A model generated the notes under the pieces. It made no database searches. It worked only from the letters and a program-made list of their open reading frames with translations, and was not told the origin of the DNA. A DNA stretch of 11,437 nucleotides from Thioalkalivibrio sp. (lineage in GTDB: Bacteria > Pseudomonadota > Gammaproteobacteria > Ectothiorhodospirales > Ectothiorhodospiraceae). The first letter of the stretch is position 1. Every line of letters starts with the position of its first letter. Below, piece after piece: positions 1 to 7,428 of this stretch. A program made the translations under genes and the position numbers. The stretch lies in contig SKQM01000144.1 in the NCBI GenBank assembly GCA_007119005.1, positions 1-11,437 of the forward strand, given 5' to 3'.

Positions 1-820
1 GGCGGCCTTCGCCCGGCTCGGCACCCGCCGCATCCGCCTCACCGGAGGCGAGCCACTGGTGCGCAAGGACCTGCCGGTCCTTGCCGCCCGCCTCTCCGCG
101 CTGCCTGGCGTGGAGGACATCTCGCTGTCCACCAATGCCACGCGCCTCGCGAAATCGGCCGAGGCGCTGTTCGCGGGCGGCGTGCGTCGCATCAATGCCA
201 GCCTCGACTCGCTGCGGCCCGAGGTCTTCAGGGAAGTGACCTCGGGCAAGCTGGAAAAAGTGCTCGACGGGCTGATGGCCGCAAAGGCGGCGGGCTTCCA
301 CCCGATCAAGATCAACATGGTGGTGATGGGCGGCGTGAACGAGGACGAAGTCGAGGACATGGTCGACTTCTGCCTGGAACACGGTTTCACGCTGCGCTTC
401 ATCGAGACCATGCCGATGGGCGACACGGGGCGCCAGGCGGCCGGACATTTCGTCGACCTGCAGAAGGTGAAGGCGCGCCTGGCACGGCGCTTTGATCTGA
501 TCCCGGGCATGATGCCGGGCGGCGGCCCAGCCCGCTACGTACGTGTCGCGGGGACCGACCTGCACATCGGCTTCATCACGCCGATCTCGCAGCACTTCTG
601 CGAGACCTGCAACCGTGTCCGGCTGTCGGTGGATGGCACGATTTACACCTGCCTCGGCGACGAGCACAAGCTGGCGCTGCGGCCGCGGCTGCGAGCGGGC
701 TGCTCGGACAACGACATCGAGGAGGCGATCCTCGAGGCGATCGCACTGAAGCCCGCGCGGCACGAGTTCCGGGAGCGCCCGGGGAAGGTCGTGCGCTTCA
801 TGTCGATGACGGGCGGCTAG
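1..820 (+). CDS. moaA: GTP 3',8-cyclase MoaA, 3' part (5' end outside window)
   Basis: Radical SAM enzyme that converts GTP to 3',8-cyclo-GTP, the first step of molybdenum cofactor synthesis, in the cytoplasm. The reading frame is open from base 2, so the gene starts upstream and the GTG at 59 is internal. The first visible residues carry the family motif RLTGGEPLVRKD. Compared with the usual 325-340 residues, roughly 50 N-terminal residues are missing, including the CxxxCxxC site for the first iron-sulfur cluster. The second cluster site is present: FCETCNRVRLS followed by YTCLGD, with cysteine codons at 599, 608 and 650 (CxxC-x13-C). The protein ends in the MSMTGG tail; the terminal Gly-Gly is required for activity in studied MoaA proteins. 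It converges on the minus-strand dehydrogenase with only 40 bases between the stops, and I see no clear terminator there. Confidence 0.95.
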   Translation, partial: AAFARLGTRRIRLTGGEPLVRKDLPVLAARLSALPGVEDISLSTNATRLAKSAEALFAGGVRRINASLDSLRPEVFREVTSGKLEKVLDGLMAAKAAGFHPIKINMVVMGGVNEDEVEDMVDFCLEHGFTLRFIETMPMGDTGRQAAGHFVDLQKVKARLARRFDLIPGMMPGGGPARYVRVAGTDLHIGFITPISQHFCETCNRVRLSVDGTIYTCLGDEHKLALRPRLRAGCSDNDIEEAILEAIALKPARHEFRERPGKVVRFMSMTGG

Positions 821-860
821 CCGACGCGCAGGCGCTTCCCCCTCGGCGACCAGGCCCCGA

Positions 861-2228
861 TCAATCGACCCAGACCGTCTTCGCGTTCACGAATTCGCGG
901 ATACCGAGCGCGGACAGCTCACGCCCGTAGCCGGAATCCTTCACGCCGCCGAACGGCAGCCGGGGATCGCTTTTCACAATCCCGTTCACGAACGCGCAGC
1001 CGCATTCCAGCCGCCGCGCGATCGCCTCGCCCCGCGCCCGGTCTGCGGTCCAGACACTGCCGCCAAGCCCGTAGCGGGAAGCGTTGGCCAGTGCCAACGC
1101 CTCCTCGGCATCGGCCGCCCGGGTCACCGCGGCGACCGGTCCGAAGGTCTCCTCGTCGAAAGCGGCCATGCCCGGGCGGACGTGGTCCAGAAGCGTGGGC
1201 GCGTAATACACGCCGGGGCGTTCCAGCCGGTGCCCGCCGGTGATGCAGACCGCCCCCGCCTCGACGCTGCGGCTGACCTGGTCGTGGAGATCGTCGAGCA
1301 GGTCCTCGCGGGCCAGCGGACCGAGGTCGGTGTCATCGTCCATCGGGTCACCGACGCGCATCGCCTCGATCTTCGCCTTGAACCCGGACACGAAATCCTC
1401 CGCGATCGACTCCTCGACGATGAAACGCTTGGCTGCAATACAGGTTTCCCCGTTGTTCTGGAAGCGCGCCTTGACCGCCTGTTCGATCACATGATCGAGA
1501 TCGGCGTCGCCGAGCACGATGAAGGCATCCGACCCTCCGAGTTCCAGCACCGTCTTCTTCAGGTGTTTTCCAGCCGCTCCGGCCACCGCACGCCCGGCAC
1601 CCTCGGATCCGGTGAGGCTCACGCCACGCACCCGCGGATCCTCGATCACCCGCTGCACCGCGTCCGAGCCGATCGCTAGGTTCTGGAACACACCCTCCGG
1701 GAATTGCGCCGCGGCGAAGACCTCTTCCAGTGCGGCCGCACAGCCCTGCACGTTGGAGGCATGCTTCAGCAGCACCGTATTGCCCGCGAGCGTTGCAGGA
1801 ACCGCCTGGCGCATCGCCTGCCAGAACGGGAAGTTCCACGGCATCACCAGCAGCACCGGGCCGAGCGGCTGCCACGCGATCAGCGATCGGCCAGCGTGGG
1901 AGGCCACCATCGTGTCGACCAGGAAGTCCGGGCCGTGCGCGGCGTAGTACTCGCAGGCGATCGCGCACTTCTCCACCTCCGCACGCGCCTCGGCAATCCG
2001 CTTGCCCATCTCCGCCGTCGCGAGCTGGGCGAGGGAGCCTGAACGTTCGCGCAGGGCCGATGCCAGCCGCCGCAGCGCCTCTGCCCGTTCCGGGACCGGC
2101 AAAGCAGCCCAGGCCGGGAAACGCTCCGCTGCCCGCGCGATCGCGGTATCCACCTCGCCTGCACCCAGTGCCGCGCGGGTTTCGAAACGTTCCCCGTTCG
2201 CCGGATTGACGCTGATCATTTCGGACAT
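861..2228 (-). CDS. Succinate-semialdehyde-type aldehyde dehydrogenase (Sad/YneI-like)
   Basis: NAD(P)-dependent aldehyde dehydrogenase of 455 residues, probably oxidising succinate semialdehyde to succinate (4-aminobutyrate breakdown). Visible motifs: MPWNFPFWQ with the oxyanion Asn132, GNTVLLKHASN in the cofactor site (Lys155), VLELGGSDAFIVL with the general base Glu229, NNGETCIAAKR with the nucleophile Cys263, and EETFGPV at 359-365. The KHASN and ELGGSD forms and the length resemble E. coli Sad/YneI (462 residues), from memory of that sequence. Substrate and NAD versus NADP use cannot be settled by reading. The start is the ATG at 2228, because AGGAGGT lies 5 bases upstream and the protein then begins with the usual MSEMISVNPANGE. 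The frame stays open a further 94 codons upstream, but that stretch is Pro/Arg-rich and not dehydrogenase-like. It stands alone, divergent from the NDUFA9-like gene and convergent with moaA. Confidence 0.9.
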   Translation of the reverse strand: MSEMISVNPANGERFETRAALGAGEVDTAIARAAERFPAWAALPVPERAEALRRLASALRERSGSLAQLATAEMGKRIAEARAEVEKCAIACEYYAAHGPDFLVDTMVASHAGRSLIAWQPLGPVLLVMPWNFPFWQAMRQAVPATLAGNTVLLKHASNVQGCAAALEEVFAAAQFPEGVFQNLAIGSDAVQRVIEDPRVRGVSLTGSEGAGRAVAGAAGKHLKKTVLELGGSDAFIVLGDADLDHVIEQAVKARFQNNGETCIAAKRFIVEESIAEDFVSGFKAKIEAMRVGDPMDDDTDLGPLAREDLLDDLHDQVSRSVEAGAVCITGGHRLERPGVYYAPTLLDHVRPGMAAFDEETFGPVAAVTRAADAEEALALANASRYGLGGSVWTADRARGEAIARRLECGCAFVNGIVKSDPRLPFGGVKDSGYGRELSALGIREFVNAKTVWVD

Positions 2229-2232
2229 GCGA

Positions 2233-2239
2233 ACCTCCT
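2233..2239 (-). promoter_or_regulatory. Ribosome binding site of the aldehyde dehydrogenase gene
   Basis: On the minus strand this reads AGGAGGT, a full match to the anti-Shine-Dalgarno sequence, with about 5 bases to the ATG at 2228. It decides the start against the much longer open frame that runs up to 2510. It is the strongest ribosome binding site in the window; most other genes here have weak ones. Confidence 0.85.
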
Positions 2240-2249
2240 GATGACGAGG

Positions 2250-2263
2250 GTCCGGACACGGAC
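2250..2263. promoter_or_regulatory. Small inverted repeat in the leader of the dehydrogenase gene
   Basis: Perfect 5-bp dyad GTCCG-N4-CGGAC, 22 bases before the dehydrogenase start codon and just upstream of its ribosome binding site. It could be an operator half-site pair or a leader hairpin. It is short enough to arise by chance in GC-rich DNA. A second tiny hairpin (ACCCC-N3-GGGGT) lies at 2311-2323. Confidence 0.25.
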
Positions 2264-2380
2264 AACGCGTGCCGGCCCCGATGAATCCTCCTACACTGCC
2301 GACTGGCGCGACCCCCCAGGGGTTCCCGGTACGGCGTGACCGCGGGCGGCGGAATCGCTGTGGTGCGGGTGCTGGCGGGT

Positions 2381-2390
2381 TAGTATAGGG
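2381..2390. promoter_or_regulatory. Candidate divergent promoter -10 region
   Basis: The only AT-rich spot in the 199-base divergent intergenic region reads TAGTATAGGG. On the plus strand TAGTAT (2381-2386) or TATAGG (2384-2389) could act as a -10 box about 40 bases before the NDUFA9-like start at 2428. On the minus strand TATACT (2387-2382) matches TATAAT at five of six positions and could drive the dehydrogenase gene with a leader near 150 bases. I see no convincing -35 box for either direction. Confidence 0.3.
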
Positions 2391-2427
2391 AAAGACCCAT
2401 CCAGAACCCGACACGCCGGAGAAACCC

Positions 2428-3369
2428 ATGTCCATCCAGCACGTCTCCCTCCTTGGCGGTACCGGCTTCGTCGGCCGCCACATCGTTGTGCGACTCGCGG
2501 AAAAGGGCATCCAGATACGGGTGCTGACCCGTCACCCGGAGCGGCACCGCGACCTCAAGGTGATGCCGGAGGTGGAACTGGTCACCGGCGATACGCACGA
2601 CCCCGGAACGCTGAGCCGCTTCTTTGCCGGCACCCACGCGGTGATAAACCTGGTCGGCATCCTGAACGAGAAGGGCCGGGATGGATCCGGCTTCCACAAG
2701 GTGCACACCGAGCTGACGGAGAAGGCGCTCGCGGCCGCGCAGGCACAGGGCGTAGGCCGCTTCGTGCAGATGAGCGCGCTGAAGGCGGACATGCCCGACC
2801 CGCCGAGCCACTACCTGCGCAGCAAGGCCGCGGCGGAGACGGCCGTCTTCGCGGCCACCGCCTTCCCGGTGACGGTGTTCCGGCCCTCGGTGATCTTCGG
2901 GCCCGGCGATTCCTTCCTCAACCGCTTCGCCACCCTGCTGAAGATCGCGCCGTTCATGCCGCTGGCCCGCGCCGATGCCCGGTTCGCGCCCGTCTTCGTC
3001 GGCGATGTGGCGGACCACTTCGTCAACTGCCTGGACGACCCTGCGACCTACGGCAAGGGCTTCGAGCTCTGCGGTCCGCGGGTGTACACCCTCGCGGATC
3101 TGGTGCGCTACACCGGCCGGCTGACCGGCCGCCGTCGCCCGATACTCGGGCTGCCCGGCTGGGCGGGCAAGCTGCAGGCGTCCGTGTTCGAGTTCGTGCC
3201 CGGGAAGCCGTTGTCCCGTGACAACCTGGCGTCGCTGTCCGTGGACAACGTCTGTACCGGCGACACGCTGCCCTGCCCAACGCTGCTCGAAGGCGTTGCG
3301 CCGGCCTACCTCGGTGAAGAGGGCCACCAGGCCCGGATGCAGCGTCTGCGCAGGGGCCAGCGCGAGTAA
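2428..3369 (+). CDS. NDUFA9-like atypical short-chain dehydrogenase (NAD(P)-binding)
   Basis: Protein of 313 residues with a Rossmann fold, related to the complex I accessory subunit NDUFA9 and to NAD-dependent epimerases of the atypical SDR group. The N-terminus [15 protein letters not shown] gives the GxxGxxG dinucleotide-binding motif at residues 10-16. A YxxxK pair is present in [10 protein letters not shown] (Tyr129, Lys133), and [13 protein letters not shown] is typical of this family. The C-terminal third, which would contact substrate, gives no specific assignment. Bacterial members are usually soluble and of unsettled function (quinone or lipid-related roles have been proposed), so no reaction is claimed. 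The ATG at 2428 follows a modest CGGAG at 2417-2421 and gives a natural N-terminus. The stop is 13 bases before cca, so the two are probably one operon. Confidence 0.85.
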   Translation: MSIQHVSLLGGTGFVGRHIVVRLAEKGIQIRVLTRHPERHRDLKVMPEVELVTGDTHDPGTLSRFFAGTHAVINLVGILNEKGRDGSGFHKVHTELTEKALAAAQAQGVGRFVQMSALKADMPDPPSHYLRSKAAAETAVFAATAFPVTVFRPSVIFGPGDSFLNRFATLLKIAPFMPLARADARFAPVFVGDVADHFVNCLDDPATYGKGFELCGPRVYTLADLVRYTGRLTGRRRPILGLPGWAGKLQASVFEFVPGKPLSRDNLASLSVDNVCTGDTLPCPTLLEGVAPAYLGEEGHQARMQRLRRGQRE

Positions 3370-3382
3370 CCGCCGCACTGCC

Positions 3383-4630
3383 ATGGAGACCTTCCTCGTC
3401 GGCGGCGCAGTCCGGGACCGGCTGCTCGGCCGCCCGGTCTCCGAGCGCGATTACGTGGTGGTCGGCGCCACGCCCGAGACGCTGGAGGCCCGCGGCTTCC
3501 GGCCGGTGGGACGCGATTTTCCGGTGTTCCTCCATCCGCAGACGCACGAGGAATACGCGCTGGCGCGCACCGAGCGCAAGACGGCACGCGGCTACCGCGG
3601 CTTCAGCTTCAACACATCGCCCGAAGTCACGCTGGAGGAGGATCTTGCGCGGCGTGATCTGACCATCAACGCGATGGCCGAAGCGGCGGACGGCAGCCTG
3701 ATCGACCCCTTCGACGGCCAGCGCGACCTGCGGGAACGGCTGCTTCGCCACGTATCCGACGCCTTCGTCGAGGACCCGGTACGGCTGCTCCGCGTGGCCC
3801 GCTTCGCCGCGCAGCTGGCGCCCTGGGGCTTCGACATCGCGCCCGAGACCGGGGAAATGCTGCGCCAACTCGTGCGCAACGGCGAGGTCGACGCACTGGT
3901 CCCGGAGCGGGTCTGGGCGGAGTGCGAGAAGGCACTGGCGAGCCCAGCCCCGGTGCGCTTCTTCGAGATCCTGCGCGATACCGGAGCGCTGGCGGTGCTG
4001 TTCCCCGAGGTCGCGCGCCTGTTCGGGGTGCCGCAGCCGCCCCGTTACCACCCCGAGATCGACACCGGGGTCCACACCTTCATGGTGCTGCAACAGGCCA
4101 CGCGGCTCAGCACGGCCCCCGAGGTCCGTTTTGCCGCGTTGGTGCACGATCTGGGCAAGGCGGACACGCCCGCGGAAATCCTTCCGGGCCACCGCGGCCA
4201 CGAGGAACGCGGGGTGATCCGGATCCAGGCACTCGCTCAGCGCCTGCGCATCCCGAACCGCTACCGTGATCTCGCGGTCAAGGTCGCGCGTCACCACGGG
4301 CTGGTGCACCGCTTCTTCGAGCTGCGCCCGCAGACCGTGGTGAAACTCTTCGAGGCGCTGGACATCCTGCGGCGCCCGGAGGGCCTGGAGCCCTTCCTGC
4401 AGGCCGTGGAGGCCGACTTCCGTGGACGTGGCGGAACCTTTCCGGAGCGACCCTATCCGCAGGCCGACGCGATGCGGCAGGCCGCCGAAGCGGTCATCCG
4501 TGTCTCCGTCCAGCCGTTGCTGGAAGCGGGCCTCAAGGGCGAGGCACTGGGCGAAGCACTGCGCCAGGCGCGAATCCGCGCGGTCGCGGCCCTGGATCTG
4601 AAGCGCCTGGCGCCCGATCCCGCACCCTGA
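3383..4630 (+). CDS. cca: Multifunctional CCA-adding enzyme (tRNA nucleotidyltransferase with HD domain)
   Basis: Adds or repairs the 3' CCA end of tRNA using CTP and ATP without a nucleic acid template. The 415-residue product matches the E. coli enzyme (412 residues) along its length. The nucleotidyltransferase domain opens with [13 protein letters not shown], followed by the metal-binding segment ERDYVVVG (Glu21, Asp23), [10 protein letters not shown] at 90-99 and [14 protein letters not shown] from 130, the region that selects the incoming base. The C-terminal part holds [10 protein letters not shown] and the HD-domain motif LVHDLGK (His255, Asp256), which gives phosphohydrolase activity in the E. 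coli protein. The ATG at 3383 is chosen because it starts the conserved [12 protein letters not shown]; the frame is open back to 3218, but that would overlap the preceding gene with unrelated sequence. No clear ribosome binding site is visible, consistent with coupling to the gene 13 bases upstream. Confidence 0.97.
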   Translation: METFLVGGAVRDRLLGRPVSERDYVVVGATPETLEARGFRPVGRDFPVFLHPQTHEEYALARTERKTARGYRGFSFNTSPEVTLEEDLARRDLTINAMAEAADGSLIDPFDGQRDLRERLLRHVSDAFVEDPVRLLRVARFAAQLAPWGFDIAPETGEMLRQLVRNGEVDALVPERVWAECEKALASPAPVRFFEILRDTGALAVLFPEVARLFGVPQPPRYHPEIDTGVHTFMVLQQATRLSTAPEVRFAALVHDLGKADTPAEILPGHRGHEERGVIRIQALAQRLRIPNRYRDLAVKVARHHGLVHRFFELRPQTVVKLFEALDILRRPEGLEPFLQAVEADFRGRGGTFPERPYPQADAMRQAAEAVIRVSVQPLLEAGLKGEALGEALRQARIRAVAALDLKRLAPDPAP

Positions 4631-4635
4631 CCCAT

Positions 4636-4651
4636 CGGCTCGCCGGAGCCG
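4636..4651 (+). other. Short hairpin after cca
   Basis: Perfect 6-bp stem CGGCTC-GCCG-GAGCCG starting 6 bases after the cca stop codon. No T-tract follows, so it is not a standard intrinsic terminator. It may stabilise the 3' end of the transcript or be chance. Confidence 0.25.
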
Positions 4652-4668
4652 CGCCCCGGTCGCGCAAC

Positions 4669-4697
4669 TTGCCTCCCCGGTGCGCTGGCCGTACCCT
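4669..4697 (+). promoter_or_regulatory. Candidate sigma-70 promoter for the PCMT-like gene
   Basis: TTGCCT (4669-4674, four of six to TTGACA) and TACCCT (4692-4697, three of six to TATAAT) are separated by exactly 17 bases, in the 102-base gap between cca and the methyltransferase gene. The -10 box ends 35 bases before the ATG at 4733. Spacing is ideal but the boxes are weak. Confidence 0.35.
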
Positions 4698-4732
4698 TCG
4701 GCGGGTTCCTTTCCGAAGCTGAGGACCCGTCC

Positions 4733-5389
4733 ATGGATTACCGCCTGGCGCGCAACAATATGGTGGAACAGCAGGTCCGTCCCTGGGACGTACTCGACAT
4801 GCGCGTGCTGGACGTGATGGAGAGCCTGCCGCGCGAGCAGTTCGTGCCCGAAGGCCGCGAGGGGCTGGCCTACGCCGACACCGAGATCCCTCTCGGCAAT
4901 GGTGAATTCATGCTGGCACCCAAGGTGGTCGGGCGCCTGCTGCAGGCGCTGGCCCCGACCCACAGCGACCGGGCACTGGAGATCGGCACGGGTTCCGGCT
5001 ACGTGACCGCCTGCCTCGCCCGGCTCGCGGCCCGCGTGGACAGCGTGGACCGCGTCGATGCCTTCCGCCTCGCGGCGCGTGCACGCCTGGACGCGCTCGG
5101 CATCGAAAACGCGCATCTGCGCACCGCGACCGTGACGCCGTCCTGGGCACCCCCTGGCAGCCGCTACGACGTGATCAGCGTGAACGGAGCGATGCACGAA
5201 TACGACCCCTTTCTGCAGCCTTACCTGAGCCTCGGGGGTCGTCTGTTCGTCGTGGTGGGAAGCCCGCCGGCGATGGAGGCGCGACTGGTGATCCGCGTCG
5301 CGGAGGACAGTTTCCGCACCGAGAGACTGTTCGAGACCAGCCTTCAGCCCCTGAAGGGCTTCGAACGCAGGCCGGAATTCGTGTTCTGA
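4733..5389 (+). CDS. Protein-L-isoaspartate methyltransferase-superfamily protein
   Basis: SAM-dependent methyltransferase of 218 residues. The N-terminal part (NNMVEQQVRPWDVLDMRVLD, then LPREQFVPEG and AYADTEIPLG) is that of the PCMT family, and ALEIGTGSGYVT at 81-92 is SAM-binding motif I. Later segments YDVISVNGAM and LGGRLFVVVG correspond to motifs II and III. The genuine repair enzyme carries a TISQP-type segment that contacts the isoaspartyl peptide; here the equivalent stretch is GNGEFMLAPKVV, and the canonical VTAA after motif II is replaced. The fold is therefore clear, but repair of isoaspartate is not assured. From memory, such divergent members are often found just upstream of tolC in beta- and gammaproteobacteria, as here. 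The ATG at 4733 has GAGGA at 4721-4725 upstream and starts the family-typical MDYRLARNNMVEQQ. Confidence 0.85.
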   Translation: MDYRLARNNMVEQQVRPWDVLDMRVLDVMESLPREQFVPEGREGLAYADTEIPLGNGEFMLAPKVVGRLLQALAPTHSDRALEIGTGSGYVTACLARLAARVDSVDRVDAFRLAARARLDALGIENAHLRTATVTPSWAPPGSRYDVISVNGAMHEYDPFLQPYLSLGGRLFVVVGSPPAMEARLVIRVAEDSFRTERLFETSLQPLKGFERRPEFVF

Positions 5390-5449
5390 CTGCGGCACCG
5401 GGTTCTCCCGCGCGGCCCTGAAGACCCCGCCCAGTTGGACCCGGGAGCG

Positions 5450-5478
5450 CTCACGCCTTCGCCGTTCTCTGCTAAACT
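5450..5478 (+). promoter_or_regulatory. Candidate promoter for tolC
   Basis: TAAACT (5473-5478, four of six to TATAAT) sits in the sequence GCTAAACTTT, the least GC-rich patch of the 121-base gap. A weak -35 (CTCACG, 5450-5455) lies 17 bases upstream. Transcription would start near 5485, about 26 bases before the tolC ATG. Only the -10 box is persuasive. Confidence 0.35.
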
Positions 5479-5510
5479 TTGGCGACCCTGCGACCCCCGG
5501 AACAGACCCG

Positions 5511-6824
5511 ATGAAGAAGCTCTTCGCCCTGTGCGCAGCCACCATGCTGCTCGCCCTTTCGACGTCCTCGGCCTACTCGGCCGACCTGCTGCAGGTGTAC
5601 CAGGACGCTCTCGCGAACGATGCCGAGCTGAGGGCTGCCGAGGCCAACTACCGGGCGGCGCTCGAAGCGAATCCACTCGCGCGTTCGGCCTTGCTGCCAC
5701 AGATCTCCGCGGGTGCCGAACTGGGTGGATTTTACTCGAATCCGGATCCCGGGAGCAGCATTGACGGCAGCCGGTACGACCTGAGCCTGAGCCTTTCGCA
5801 GAGCATCTACGACCAGCGCAACCGCATCGCGCTGACCCAGGCCGACCTGTCGATCGCGAGCGCCGCGGCCGATCTTGAAGCCGCGCGGCAGGAGCTGATC
5901 CGGCGCGTGTCGGAAGCCTATTTCCAGGTGCTGCTGGCCGAGGAGACACTGACCTTCCGACGCGCAGAGCGCGAAGCGATCGGCCGCCAGCTCGAGCAGA
6001 CGCAGCGCCGCTTCGAGGTCGGCCTGATCGCGATCACCGACGTGCGGGAAGCCCAAGCCCGGTTCGACCTCGCCAGGGCCGACGAGATCCTCGCCGAGAA
6101 CGACCTGAACCTCGCGAACGAGGAACTGGCGGTGATCACGAACACCTACTATGAGCGCCTGGCGTCCCTGAGGCCGGACGCGATGCTGCCCAGCGGACCG
6201 GACCCGGAAGACCCGGAGCAATGGGTCAGCGTGGCGCTGGAGAACAACCAGGAATTGCTCGCCCGGCGGCTGGGCTCGGACATCGCCCGCGAGCAGATCG
6301 CCCGCCAGCGTGCGGAAGGCCGACCGACCCTGGGGCTTGCGGCCTCGGTCAGCGACACTGGCTTCTCCGGCGTGGACAGCAACCAATTCCGCGACAGCAG
6401 CGATGCCCAGATCGGCCTGCGGCTGAACATCCCCATTTACACCGGGGGCCGCGTCAGCGCGCTGACGCGAGAGGCACGCGAAGAATTCGAGGCTGCGCAG
6501 GAGGCAGTGGTGTTCACCGAGCGCCGGGTCGTGCAGTTGACCCGCAGCAGCTTCCTCTCGGTGGTGTCCAATGCCGCGCGCGCCGGCGCACTGCAGCAGG
6601 CGGTGATCTCCAACCAGGCCTCGCTGGAGGCCACCGAGGCCGGCTTCGAGGTCGGGACGCGAACCCAGGTCGATGTGCTGCTCGCGCTGCAGGAGCTGTT
6701 CCGGGCGCAACGGGATCTGGCCGCGGCACGCTACAACTTCCTGGTGGATCGGCTGCGCCTGCAGCGGGCGGTGGGCAGCCTGAGCGAAGCGGATCTGCGG
6801 CTGATCAACCAGTTCCTGGAATGA
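5511..6824 (+). CDS. tolC: TolC family outer membrane channel protein
   Basis: Trimeric outer membrane channel and periplasmic tunnel that serves type I secretion and multidrug efflux by docking with an inner membrane pump and adaptor. The 437-residue precursor has a clear signal peptide (MKKLFALCAATMLLAL, cleavage likely after SAYSA at residue 24). The mature protein contains two outer-membrane-efflux repeats, roughly 26-215 and 230-437. Each has long Ala/Glu/Arg-rich coiled-coil helices and a beta-strand segment (for example YDLSLSLSQSIYDQ and IGLRLNIPIYTGG). The ending ARYNFLVDRLRLQRAVGSLSEADLRLIN is typical of the type I secretion TolC group. It is shorter than E. coli TolC (493 residues), mainly for lack of a C-terminal tail. 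No adaptor or pump gene lies nearby, so it may serve several distant systems. The ribosome binding site is weak (CGGAA). Confidence 0.93.
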   Translation: MKKLFALCAATMLLALSTSSAYSADLLQVYQDALANDAELRAAEANYRAALEANPLARSALLPQISAGAELGGFYSNPDPGSSIDGSRYDLSLSLSQSIYDQRNRIALTQADLSIASAAADLEAARQELIRRVSEAYFQVLLAEETLTFRRAEREAIGRQLEQTQRRFEVGLIAITDVREAQARFDLARADEILAENDLNLANEELAVITNTYYERLASLRPDAMLPSGPDPEDPEQWVSVALENNQELLARRLGSDIAREQIARQRAEGRPTLGLAASVSDTGFSGVDSNQFRDSSDAQIGLRLNIPIYTGGRVSALTREAREEFEAAQEAVVFTERRVVQLTRSSFLSVVSNAARAGALQQAVISNQASLEATEAGFEVGTRTQVDVLLALQELFRAQRDLAAARYNFLVDRLRLQRAVGSLSEADLRLINQFLE

Positions 6825-6828
6825 GCGG

Positions 6829-7407
6829 GTGACGGCGATTGCAAGCGTCGCAGCCGACCCGACCCGGCTCTGTGACCGCAGGCACTCCCGGCTCCTGCTG
6901 ATCGATCTGCAGGAACGCCTGCTGGCTGCAATGGCCGAGGACGAACGCGCGCTGCTCCAGCGCAACACCGGCCGCCTGGTCGAGGCGGCGCACCTGCTGG
7001 ACGTACCGGTGGAGGTGACGCTGCAGTACCCGCGCGGCCTGGGGCCGATCACCCCGCCGCTGGACGGTCTGCTGCAACCCGGCGACGGGCACACCGAGAA
7101 GACGGCTTTTTCCTGCTGCGCCGACGAGGATCTCGTCTGCCGCCTGACGGGCACGGACGTGGTCGTCTGCGGGACCGAGACGCACGTTTGTGTATTGCAG
7201 ACCACGCTTGAGCTGCTGGCGGCAGGGGAGACGGTCTTCGTGGTCGCCGATGCCGTCTGCAGCCGCGACCCGCGCCTGAAAGCCAACGGCCTCGAGCGCA
7301 TGCAGGCGGCCGGCGCGATCATCACCAACCACGAGTCCGTGCTGTTCGAATGGCTGCGTGATGCCGCGGACCCGCAGTTCCGGGCGGTCAGCCGCCTGAT
7401 CCGCTGA
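6829..7407 (+). CDS. Isochorismatase-family cysteine hydrolase
   Basis: Cytoplasmic hydrolase of 192 residues with the isochorismatase-like fold. The catalytic triad can be read directly: Asp26 in LLLIDLQERLL, Lys91 in HTEKTAFSCC and Cys121 in CGTETHVCVLQT. The layout (LQYPRGLG, then an FSCC segment, then THVCV) recalls the ISOC1/ISOC2 and YcaC-type hydrolases of unknown substrate rather than entB-type isochorismatases or nicotinamidases, so no substrate is given. The start is the GTG at 6829, 4 bases after the tolC stop. An ATG at 6821 is in another frame and stops after three codons. There is no good ribosome binding site, so translation is probably coupled to tolC. It lies 21 bases before the P-loop gene. 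Confidence 0.88.
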   Translation: MTAIASVAADPTRLCDRRHSRLLLIDLQERLLAAMAEDERALLQRNTGRLVEAAHLLDVPVEVTLQYPRGLGPITPPLDGLLQPGDGHTEKTAFSCCADEDLVCRLTGTDVVVCGTETHVCVLQTTLELLAAGETVFVVADAVCSRDPRLKANGLERMQAAGAIITNHESVLFEWLRDAADPQFRAVSRLIR

Positions 7408-7428
7408 TCCTTTGTCGATGGACCGGAC

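Noticed and set aside
821..860. Bidirectional terminator between moaA and the dehydrogenase gene
   Set aside because: The expected place for one, but I find no stem of useful length and no T-tract; the palindrome CGGCTAGCCG at 814-823 has no loop.
1348..2265. Minus-strand 305-codon frame inside the dehydrogenase gene
   Set aside because: Same strand as the dehydrogenase but a shifted frame; Gly/Arg/Ala-rich without motifs, and it starts in the leader only by chance.
2229..2510. 94-codon N-terminal extension of the aldehyde dehydrogenase
   Set aside because: It would overlap the divergent NDUFA9-like start, is Pro/Arg/Gly-rich and unlike the family, while a perfect ribosome binding site precedes the ATG at 2228.
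3218..3382. N-terminal extension of the CCA-adding enzyme
   Set aside because: Lies inside the NDUFA9-like gene in another frame; the family N-terminus starts exactly at the ATG at 3383.
3023..5545. Minus-strand open frame of 840 codons
   Set aside because: It runs opposite to three well-supported genes (the NDUFA9-like gene, cca, the PCMT-like gene) and is rich in Arg/Gly/His with no recognisable domain; long antisense frames are expected where third codon positions are strongly GC.
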